Below the pieces are notes generated by a model. The model worked only from the letters and a program-made list of their open reading frames with translations, was not told the DNA's origin and searched no databases. This document shows positions 1 to 7,500 of a stretch of 30,000 nt of DNA, in pieces. The number at the start of each line of letters is the position of its first letter. The first letter of the stretch is position 1. Origin of the DNA: Prorocentrum cordatum (Eukaryota > Sar > Dinophyceae > Prorocentrales > Prorocentraceae); contig CAUYUJ010018887.1 in the NCBI GenBank assembly GCA_963575745.1, positions 146,357 through 176,356 of the forward strand, read 5' to 3'. Made by a program: the position numbers and the translations under genes.

Positions 1-331
1 TTTAAAAATGGTTCCCAGGCTATTGTTGGACTATGTTTGAATACTCCCCCTGTAGAGGGACATGCCAGACTTAAAGCAGGTCTGCAAGGGTTCCCTGGGG
101 ACCGCCAGGAGCCTCTGGAGGCGCCTGGAAGCACCTCTGGGCACACAGTACGCACGCGCGACGCAGCGGCCAGGTGGCAGCACCACGCCGAGCAGTTACT
201 AAGGCGGACCACCTGACGTTGCAGATGGGGGGTCTGGATGGAAGCGGACGCGTGCAGAAAAGCGCGAGAACCACGATGCGCGTGGAAAACGCCGAAAGGG
301 CCATGCAGGGTGCCGAAAAGAACGAAACGTA
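1..331. other. no recognisable feature
   Basis: I see no gene, RNA or mobile-element signature here. Open frames in this stretch run directly into the dinucleotide repeats that follow and have no independent support. Confidence 0.5.

Positions 332-388
<57 letters not shown>
332..388. repeat. (CT)n microsatellite
   Basis: Nearly pure CT dinucleotides with one interruption (TTT near the start). Reading frames through it give Ser-Leu or Arg-Glu polymers and are artefacts. Confidence 0.97.
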
Positions 389-390
<2 letters not shown>

Positions 391-484
391 GCACAAACAC
401 ACACACACACAAAAAAAACACACAACCAAACAAACAAACAAACAAACAAGCAAGCAAACAAACCAACACCTATATATATATACA

Positions 485-531
<47 letters not shown>

Positions 532-546
532 CACACACGCACACCC

Positions 547-640
<94 letters not shown>

Positions 641-648
641 GCACACAC
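388..648. repeat. compound (CA)n, (CAAA)n, (CG)n and (CACG)n microsatellite
   Basis: A graded array: CA units, then AAAC-type tetramers, a TATATA stretch, two long CA blocks, a pure CG block near 590-606, and CACG tetramers to about 640. The alternating purine-pyrimidine CA and CG runs are the kind of sequence that can adopt Z-DNA. That is general knowledge about such repeats, not something shown here. Confidence 0.95.
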
Positions 649-1175
649 TTCTGCTTCGCTGGCGATGTGCGATATGACACCACAAACGCGCTAGAACAAG
701 CACGGGACGCGAACATGATGCACTTTGTCTTGAGGATGGGAATGCCGAGCTGCGTCGAGGACGGCGTGCGCAATGGCGCACCCCAAACGAAGTGTGAGCA
801 AACAGTGTAGAGAACGCGCGATCCACTGAAGAAGAACGCGTCCATGCAACTCCACCGCCCGTTAAGCACACGCAAGCGAGGCAGCGGCGATTGCGCCAGC
901 ATCGGTGGAAAGGAGGTAATGAGAGGAGGACAAGCAGACATCGAGCACCAAAACGGTACCGTACTGCGCCGCAGGCGACAAGTGCCGAGCCAACAAGGAC
1001 AAGATGCTTGCCCAGGCGAGCATTCAAGCCTTTCCTTCGCGCTCTCATCAAACCAGGCGCTGCCGCAGAAGCAATCCCTGCAGCCACAGAACATGACAAG
1101 ATGTCGCTGGCGCAAAGACGATTGAACGGCGCGTGAAAGCAGGCACGTGCAGTCTGACGCGAACGCAAAGTTGAC
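649..1175. other. non-repetitive stretch without a supported gene
   Basis: This stretch is moderately G/C-rich and free of simple repeats. Frames are open on both strands, longest on the minus strand where they continue from the DinoSL-like tract at 1176-1194. None gives a protein I recognise, and no frame stands out by third-position composition. It could be a decayed retrocopy, but this is not demonstrated. Confidence 0.35.
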
Positions 1176-1194
1176 CTTGAGCCAAGAAAGGCCA
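1176..1194 (-). other. DinoSL-like relict tract (candidate)
   Basis: On the minus strand this reads TGGCCTTTCTTGGCTCAAG. The last ten bases match the 3' end of the dinoflagellate spliced leader exactly. The GCC and TT upstream also match if one inserted base is allowed. Known biology: dinoflagellate mRNAs receive a 22-nt leader by trans-splicing, and retroposed cDNAs keep relict copies. Whether this is one is inference. Confidence 0.35.
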
Positions 1195-1249
1195 TAACGA
1201 CGAGGAGGTCGACGCACCCTTTGGCCTGGGCAAGAACCCTGCGGGCGCC

Positions 1250-1250
<1 letters not shown>

Positions 1251-1289
<39 letters not shown>

Positions 1290-1306
1290 AACGACGACGA
1301 CGACAA
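1251..1306. repeat. (GAC)n microsatellite
   Basis: About 17 GAC/CGA triplets with two CAA-type interruptions. It would encode poly-Asp on the plus strand or poly-Val/Ser/Arg on the minus strand. No gene around it is supported. Confidence 0.96.
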
Positions 1307-1393
1307 CGGCGGGGGCGGCAGCGGGCGGCGGCGGCGACGACTTCGAGGGCCGTCCCCCCTGGCCTGGGCATGGGCCCGGCGGAGCCCCGCCCC

Positions 1394-1741
1394 GCTCGGC
1401 GGGGCCGCCCCCCCGAGGGGCGCCCGCGGGCGCGGCCCAAGCCTCCTCCCTGAAGGCCTGCCCCGGCTCCGCGGGGCTGCTCCCTTGAAGGGCGCCCGCG
1501 GGGGCGTCCCTCGCGCCCAGCTCGGCGCTGCCCTGCTCCGCGGGGCCGCCCCCTTCGGGGGCGCCCGCAAGGGCGTCGCTCGCGCCCGGCTCCGCGCTGC
1601 CCGGCTCCGCGGGGCCGCCCCCTTCAGAGGCGCCCGCGGGGGCCCTGGCCGCCTCCCAGAGGGCCCCGCCCGGCTCGGCGGGGCCGCCCCCCCAGGGGGC
1701 GACGGTGGCGCCGTGCGGCGGCCCGGCCGGCGGCGGCGAGG
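1394..1741. repeat. 69-bp minisatellite, five units
   Basis: The anchor GCTCSGCGGGGC recurs at 1394, 1466, 1535, 1604 and 1673. Spacings are 72, 69, 69 and 69 bp, all multiples of three. Units are C/G-rich (GCCGCCCCCTTCGGGGGCGC at the core) with a few substitutions each. Read on the minus strand each unit gives a 23-residue peptide rich in Ala, Gly, Pro and Glu; on the plus strand it gives an Arg/Ala/Gly-rich one. The three-base multiples leave open that it was once coding, but no ATG-initiated gene around it is convincing. Confidence 0.9.
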
Positions 1742-2255
1742 CCAAGCGCCGGGCGTCGACACGGGTGATCCCGGCCCTGCCCTGTGTGCTGAGGCGGCCT
1801 GGCTGGGCTGGGGCCTGGCCCGGCCCGGCCCCGTGTCCTGCGTACTGCGTGCCCTGTGCGCTGGGGCTGTGTGCTGTGCGCTGGCCCGGCCCTGTGTGCT
1901 GGGGCGGCTATCTTCGCGCGTCGCGCCCCGCGAGGCGCGAAGCGCGAGTAGCCTCGCGCTTTCGCGCCGCCCCCCCCCGAGACAGGATGTGGGACTCGCG
2001 CCTCGCTCTGAAATCGCCCAGACCGCGCAAAGCGCGAAGCGCTACTGATTTCGCACCATCGTGGTGGCCTGGCCCTAGGTGTGGGGAAGGCGCCAACCTT
2101 GTTCACAGGTGTTAAGACGAAGCCAGGCCAAAGACGAAATCGGACCAGGACAATCGGATCTCAGAGGTCCCGCAGTTCTGGAGGCTGTGTCAGGCGCAGT
2201 GGCCTTCTCAGAGCCGTTCCCGAACGCTCTGTATCCCTGTCCCAGCGCCCCACTA
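1742..2255. other. G/C-rich stretch without a supported gene
   Basis: Low-complexity segments such as GGCCCGGCCC and GTGTGCTG repeats near 1790-1910, then a hairpin-forming segment. Frames are open because the region is G/C-rich; none shows recognisable protein content. Confidence 0.4.
1934..1968. other. inverted repeat (hairpin-forming)
   Basis: Left arm GGCGCGAAGCGCGAG (1934-1948), loop TAGC, right arm CTCGCGCTTTCGCGCC (1953-1968). The arms pair fully except for one extra base in the right arm. A run of C follows directly. Confidence 0.8.
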
Positions 2256-2511
2256 CCCAGACCCCCGATGTCGTGATTTTTGTCACAACCTCGACCCCCA
2301 GAGGTTAGGACCTTCCCTGGGACCAGTTTTTCGTCCCGAGTCGTTTTTTGACGCTCCCGAGGCCCAGGAAGGCCCCCCAGAGGCCGAAAAGAGCGAAAAG
2401 CTTCCCGTCGTGATTGTTTCCACCACGTGAAGGTGGTCTGGGAATGGGCATGATACCGACGGCAATCTTTTCGCCATGTTCGGCCTCCGGGGGGCCTCAC
2501 CCGGCCTCGAG
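2256..2511 (-). repeat. R1 dispersed repeat, minus-oriented copy; inverted partner at 17494-17749
   Basis: On the minus strand this segment parallels 17494-17749 on the plus strand over its whole length. Both intervals are 256 bp. Shared landmarks in order are GAGGCCGGGTGAGG, the CCATTCCCAGACCACCTTC region, GAAACAATCACGACGGGAAG, CGTCAAAAAACGACTCGGGA, GGTCCCGGGGAAGG-like, and CACGACNTCGGGGGTCTGGG. The frames through the two copies give nearly the same peptide, but I take this as repeat similarity, not a gene. Confidence 0.85.
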
Positions 2512-2612
2512 ACCGTCAAAAAACGACTCAGGATGAGAAACCGGTCCCGGGGAAGGGATCCAGACCTCTGGGGGTCGCGGTAATGGAAAATCCATGACGT
2601 CGGGAGTCTGGG
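2470..2612 (+). repeat. R1 dispersed repeat, plus-oriented copy
   Basis: It contains the R1 landmarks TTCGCCATGTTCGGCCTCCG, CGTCAAAAAACGACTC, GAAACCGGTCCCGGGGAAGG, CAGACCTCTGGGGGTCG and TGACGTCGGGAGTCTGGG. It overlaps the end of the minus-oriented copy, so the two form a head-to-head pair. Confidence 0.8.
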
Positions 2613-2768
2613 AACAGAGGGCAGAACATCCACGCCCATCATAAGCACCCCGACAAGCGAAGCCGTTTCGAAGACGCCCCCGGGGCATTCCGGGGAGGGA
2701 ATCGAACATGGCAAGGCTGTCTAATAAACGCCCAGGGCCGCTCAAGAAACGCCGATTGCCGGGATTGC

Positions 2769-2860
2769 CGGGTCCGGTTTTATCTTTCCTTCCAGGGGAA
2801 GGGGTCCAGACCTCCGGGGGTTGTCGTAATGGAAAATCCATGACGTCGGGAGTCTGGGAC
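2769..2860 (+). repeat. R1 dispersed repeat, partial plus copy
   Basis: Right half of R1: CCAGGGGAAGGGGTCCAGAC, then CCGGGGGTTGTCGTAATGG and TGACGTCGGGAGTCTGGG. The left half is not recognisable. Confidence 0.75.
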
Positions 2861-2878
2861 AGTAGGTTCGCGTCGTGT

Positions 2879-2925
2879 CGGCTGGCGGCGACCCCGCCGC
2901 CAGCATTCAACGTTGAATGCAGCCG
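2879..2925. other. nested palindromes
   Basis: CTGGCGGCG-ACCC-CGCCGCCAG (2882-2903) is a perfect 9-bp stem with a 4-base loop. It abuts GCATTCAACGTTGAATGC (2903-2920), a perfect 18-bp palindrome. Both sit inside a short outer pair, CGGCT (2879-2883) and AGCCG (2921-2925). The segment lies between two R1 copies. Confidence 0.8.
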
Positions 2926-2973
2926 GCGACCCTGAACCGATCGATATTGAAGGTTCTATCGTTTCGGTTCTGA

Positions 2974-3062
2974 CGACTCAGGATGAGAAACCGGTCCCGG
3001 GGAAGGGGTCCAGACCTCTGGGGGTCGACGTAATGAAAAATCCATGACGTCGGGAGTCTGGG
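2974..3062 (+). repeat. R1 dispersed repeat, partial plus copy
   Basis: Runs from CGACTCAGGATGAGAAACCG through GGTCCAGACCTCTGGGGGTC to TGACGTCGGGAGTCTGGG. It is the cleanest copy of the R1 right half in the window. Confidence 0.85.
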
Positions 3063-3082
3063 TGGAGAGGTTCTAATGTAAC

Positions 3083-3180
3083 GCCTCCCCCCCGCCGTGC
3101 GCACGGCGGCGGTGCCCGGAGCGCACGGGGGGGGGAGGGGCGTTAAGTTGTAGGGGGAGGGGGGAGAGGGGGCCGGGGGC
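3083..3180. repeat. C-run and G-run rich tract
   Basis: Contains CCCCCCC, then GCGCACGGCGGCGGTGC, then several G runs of 5-9 bases. Closely spaced G runs are compatible with a G-quadruplex, which is inference. No coding content. Confidence 0.7.
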
Positions 3181-3284
3181 TAGAATGCCCATGATGCCCC
3201 AAGTATATCAAGAAACGTACTCGTAGGAGGGCAGAACCCCTGTCGGCCCAGGCCGCGAAGCGGGAGGCGCGAGCACCCACAGGT

Positions 3285-3328
3285 GGATCCGCAGGCGCAT
3301 CCGCAGGCGCATCCGCAGGCGGATCCAC
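3285..3328. repeat. 12-bp tandem repeat
   Basis: The unit GCATCCGCAGGC is repeated about four times, with GGATCC at both ends. A related GGATCCGCAGGTGGA occurs inside the retrotransposon LTRs, so the array may have grown from an old LTR fragment. Confidence 0.85.
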
Positions 3329-3336
3329 CCCACCCA

Positions 3337-3460
3337 GGACATGCGACGTCCTGATCTTTTCAGCACGCGGTCCCCGGAAGTCCCGGCCCTTTACCCCCGG
3401 ACCGGCTCCTCATCCTGAGTCGTTCTCTCACGGTCCCGGGATCCGTCGAGGGCCTCGAAA
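3337..3460 (-). repeat. R1 dispersed repeat, diverged minus copy
   Basis: In minus orientation: GACGTCCTGATCTTTTC, then the GGACCGGCTCCTCATCCTGA and GTCGTTCTCTCACGGTCCCG landmarks of R1, ending in a region that becomes AAAACAAAACAAA-rich. Confidence 0.65.
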
Positions 3461-3533
3461 GACAAAAAACAAAACAAACAAAACAAAAAAAAAAGAGAGA
3501 AACTTCCCGTCGTTCTTTTTGCACGACGCGATC

Positions 3534-3705
3534 GGGTCTGGGGAGGGGTCCGACCCTGCACGATGCGACCCCCCTCCCCGGGGACCAATGCGTCGTCCCG
3601 AGCCGCTCCTGGCGGCCCGGGGGCCCGACAGGGCCCCGCCACGGAGGCCAGAAACGGCAACAAAAACACGCCCGTCGGGTTTTTCACGACGCGCAGGAGA
3701 CTGGG
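3534..3705 (-). repeat. R1-related, strongly diverged minus copy
   Basis: The order matches R1 read backwards: CACGACGCGATCGGGTCTGG, CCCCGGGGACCAATGCGTCG, CCGAGCCGCTCCTGG, GGAGGCCAGAAACGGC, TTTTTCACGACG. Many substitutions make this assignment less certain than the others. Confidence 0.5.
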
Positions 3706-3775
3706 AGCCCTGTGGTCCTTTTTTTGTTAACAGCCGCAGGCGGAAGCGCTGGCGGCGGGCGGTCGCGGTCAGCCC

Positions 3776-4429
3776 TGTGGTCCGACGTAGCGACAAAAAT
3801 TGCAACGTCGTAAGAAAAATCACGCCCGGAACCCGCAACCCCATCTTTCTGCTTAATTGTTCAGACTGGATCGATATGTGAGGGCCCCGGTGCCCGAAAA
3901 AAGGCGAAAACGTCCGGCTCGAGAAAATGGCGGCGCCAGGATCTCAGGGAAGGTGGATGCACCCCAAGCGGATCCGCAGGTGGAACCCCCACCACCACAT
4001 GCAGCGCATTTTTTGCACTCGCGGCCACAGCGGGCGTCATGGGGGGGGGGGGAGGGCGGGGGTAAGGAGGCAGAACGCTGCGCCCACCCCCCCCAGACTG
4101 TGGTGCCGGACGCACTGCGGCAGTGCTGGGGACGCACTGAAGGGGGGGGGGGGGGGAGCGTCACGTTACAGGGGGGGGAGGGGGGTCTCCTGGCGACCTG
4201 GGCGTGCGCGTGCGCGTGCGCCCCTAGGGCTGCCGGGGAGGCCCCCAAGGGGCCGAAGGGTGGCCCGCGGGCCCGCAGGCACCATGTGATGGAGGTCCAC
4301 TTTTCAGGGTTTAGGTTTAGCACGTGTATCTCTCCCCCAGAGAGCAGGAGACAGAATGACTGACATTCATGATCTGTTGCCGGGTTGGCTCAAGGCTAAA
4401 AGGCATCCGCTCATCCTGCTGCTGCCACA
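3776..4429 (+). repeat. 5' LTR
   Basis: 654 bp from TGTGGTCCGAC to CTGCTGCCACA. Inside are several G runs up to about 13 bases, a GTGCGC triplet repeat near 4205, a telomere-like GGGTTTAGGTTTAG at about 4308-4321, and a DinoSL-like tract at 4373-4394. No TATA box is seen, and none is expected in dinoflagellates. Compared with the 3' LTR there are five substitutions (GACG/GACA, AAGG/AATG, ATGG/ATAG, GCCGGG/GCTGGG, CCATG/CCGTG), one 2-bp TC deletion and G/C homopolymer length changes. Boundaries of U3, R and U5 cannot be placed from sequence alone. Confidence 0.95.
4373..4394 (+). promoter_or_regulatory. DinoSL-like tract in 5' LTR
   Basis: Ungapped comparison with the 22-nt dinoflagellate spliced leader gives 17 matches, including the ten 3'-terminal bases TTGGCTCAAG. 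Mismatches sit at leader positions 3, 6 and 10-12. It ends 35 bp before the LTR end. The identical tract occurs in the 3' LTR at 14829-14850. A relict leader fixed in the LTR is the favoured reading; a chance match cannot be excluded. Confidence 0.5.
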
Positions 4430-4431
4430 GT

Positions 4432-4445
4432 TGGTAGCGGAGCGG
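4432..4445 (+). other. primer binding site
   Basis: TGGTAGCGGAGCGG begins two bases after the 5' LTR. It starts with TGG, the complement of a tRNA CCA end, and resembles the initiator-Met primer sites of copia elements (TGGTATCAGAGC type). The exact tRNA cannot be named without the host tRNA set. Confidence 0.7.
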
Positions 4446-4453
4446 GGCTGGCC

Positions 4454-4486
4454 ATGGCCGCGGTGGGCGGCGCGGCGCGCGGCTAG
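4454..4486 (+). CDS. short upstream ORF in the gag leader
   Basis: ATG GCC GCG GTG, ten codons ending in TAG, encoding MAAVGGAARG. The start context GGCCATGG is good. It precedes the gag ATG at 4579 in a different frame and could dampen gag translation. There is no evidence that the peptide has a role. Confidence 0.3.
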   Translation: MAAVGGAARG

Positions 4487-4578
4487 GAGACACTGGCAGC
4501 GGTGCGCGCGCGGCTCCATCGGCCGGGCCGGTCTCGCTCGTCGAGACGTGCAGTGTGGGATCCACGGCAGGTGCCGGC

Positions 4579-7500
4579 ATGCTGGCAGACGAGACGTACG
4601 CGACGCGAAGTGCAGACGGCTCGGCAGGCCAAGGGGACGGGCCAGCCGGGCAGGGAGAAGGTCAGCAGACAGCGGCTTCGCCCTCGGGGGAGGCACTACC
4701 AGCGCAGCTTTCTGCCCAGGTGCAGGACTTGGTGCGCAAGTGCCTCAGCGAGCTAGTGCCGGACACTAGCAGGGGCGGCCGCGCGGCTGGCCAGGACACG
4801 GCGTCGTGGCCCAGTGGAGGCGAGACGTGGCGTCCGGAGGGCGCCGATCCGTGGGAGGAGAAGGACCCTTGGAGCCAAGGGCGCAACGGCGGGGAGTCGT
4901 GGCGCGACCAGGGCGACAAGGGCGGCTGGGACGACAATCAGTGGCAGAGTCGTTCTGGGTGGCAGCAGGATAGTTGGCACTCCTCCGACGGATGGAAGAT
5001 GGGATCCTGGTCGGCGCCTGCGACCCGTGGCGACTTCACGGGTCCACCGGCATGGCCAGGATGGACTCACTACCGCCAGTGGAAGAAGGCGGTGCAGAGG
5101 TGGAACAGGAGTACCGACGTTCCGCTCTGGCGACGTTCAGAAAAGTTCTTGGCCCTGTTCGACTGGGCCATGCAGTCAAAGTTCGACGATGTGCCGGAGA
5201 GCCAGCTGATCAGCAACCAGTGGCTCGACACACTCCTGAAGAGGATGGACCTCATGAGCGGGGAACGCGAGGGCGACGAGCTCAGGAGAGTGGGTCGCCG
5301 GGCGCTGTACGAGGGCACACGCGACAACAAGGAGTCACTGACACAGTATGTGGCGAGGCGCGACCTCCAGTTCCAAGAGGCCGAGGGCAACGACCTATGG
5401 CTCTCGGAGAAGCTCAAAGGTCTGATGCTGGAGGAAGGAGCGGGCCTCTCGGCACAGGGTCAGCAGAACATGAGAACGCTGACTCAAGGCAGCCTGGACT
5501 ACAAGCAGGTTGCCTGGGCGCTGCGTCAGATGGACTTCGGGGGCTCTGAGCGGCTGATGACCAGTAGGACAGCATCTCATCCCGTCATGGCCGCAGAAGC
5601 CGGCCAAGCGGGGGAAGCTTCAGGCTCTCTCTTTCCTCCTCCTCCTCCGGTCCCGGGCACCGAGTCGTACTACGACGACCAGCAGGACGAGGCAGAGGAC
5701 TTCGAGGATGGCTCTGAGGACGAGGACGATCCCGAGCTAAGCGAGGATGAGGTTCTGGCCATTTTGGCAGAGATAGAGGACCTGGAGTTGAACGAGGACG
5801 AGGCTGAGGAAGTCTTCGTACAGCTCGAGCAGAAGAAGCGGACTTGGAAGGAAAACAAGGACCTGAAACGAGCGGCCAAGAGGGACCGTGAGTACTTCAG
5901 GTCCACAGGCCGCGGGGCTGGAGGTGAAGGTCATGACGGCCGTCGAGGTGGACGACCTGGCGCACGGCCGGCCAAGGGTCGCGGCCGAGGAGGCGGGGAC
6001 CGCCGGAGACCCGAACGCCATCAGAGGATGACGCGCGAGCAGCTGATGAAGGTGACGCACTGCAAGAGGTGTCTCCAGAAGGGACACTGGTCCAGGGAAT
6101 GCCCAAACCCGCCGGTGTCAGATGACAAGCGCCGAGCCTCGGACAAGAAGAAGAACCTGGCCGGCTACACGTTCACGGGCTGCACGACGGCGGGACCGTG
6201 CCTTCCAGTGGTGACCGGCAACCAGCTCGAGACGCTGAAGGAGATTCAGGAAGAGGTGAACGCGGTGTTCCTGACGACGGCGGCCAACCAGGGCCTGGTC
6301 GACCCCGGCACAGGCAGCGACATAGTGGGCCGCATCTCGCTCAACCGGGAGTCGCACGAGCTGGCCCGACTTGGGCTGCGGTACGTCCAGGTGCCGGAGT
6401 CCGTGAGGCCGCTGCGCAGCGCTCATGGGGTAGGCGGCCCTGCCAAGGTGATTGCGACCGTGCTGTTTCCTCTGCGCTTAGGCGGCGTGCTAGGCATCAT
6501 AGAAACTACAGTCTTGGACGAGGACGTGCCCCACATACTGAGCGTGGATCTGTTAGATTTCTTGAAGTGCGTGGTCGATCTGCCCAGGAACATCTTAGTG
6601 TCAGGGACCCTGGAGGAAGATATTCCCATGACCAAGCTCAGCACAGGGCACCGCATGGCAGACATAATAGGACCAGTTGCTGGAAGAGGCAAGGCGCCTC
6701 GCGACGCTGTAAGCAAGTACCCTTTCTTGACGGCAGCGTCGTTCTTGCTTGACGGAGACCGGGCTCCAGAGATGAGCTCGGACGGGACTGTGACTCAGTA
6801 CATCATCCCTCTCCTCGTGATCTTCCTCCTTTTTCTCAGGCGTCGAGGGCCTCGGAGGGCCCCAAGGCACGACGTGGTCAGGGTCAAGAGGGGCCTCCAG
6901 GCGGGCCCGACGGACAAGGTGATGAGAGACGAGGGGGACGACGACAGGATCGGCCTCCAGGAGGGCCACTTAGATAAGGAGTCGCCGGGCCTCGCGGGCA
7001 TGGCCGAGAAGGTGCTCGAGGGGGTCTACCAGCCACAAGCTCAGCTAGCGTCTCAGAGATTCGCCGAGGGCTTAGGATCAGCCGGGAGCGCTAAGGACAT
7101 GCACAGGACCGTCAGCGACCACGGCGGGACAGTCTCAGAGATTCAGAGCTATCCGCATGTATCTCGATACGTAGCGCTTTTCGGCTCAAGCTCAGAGATT
7201 AGCTTTCAAGATTTTCCAAGCAGTGGACCTCTCTTACCAGTCAACCTCAGCGAGGCAGCCGATGGCGGTCCGGGCGCTGCTGTTCGCGATGATGACCAGC
7301 GCAGTGCTGGCGGGCAAGAAGGAACCCGGAGCGAAGGAGGCTACCGAGGAGTTCCTGGCGAGGCGCGAGGCGGCGCTGGCCAGTGCAGAGGGCGAGACGA
7401 GCGACGACGTCAGCTCCATCGAGCAGGCTCAGCCAGGACAGGGCAGCAGCCAGCCCGGGGCCTCGCCGCTGATCGACGCGATGAGCCTGGAACCAGCGTC

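Noticed and set aside
332-810. Several open frames of 130-450 codons through the CT, CA and CG repeats
   Set aside because: They consist of dipeptide polymers imposed by the microsatellites and lack any independent coding signal.
387-1762. Long overlapping minus-strand frames (430 and 452 codons) and a 275-codon plus frame
   Set aside because: All are open because of the 69-bp G/C-rich minisatellite and the CA array. They start at non-ATG codons and give Ala/Gly/Pro or Arg polymers.
3853-4363. Frames of 84-168 codons on both strands inside the 5' LTR, repeated in the 3' LTR
   Set aside because: They follow the LTR duplication and its G runs; frame content differs between the two LTRs where homopolymers change length.
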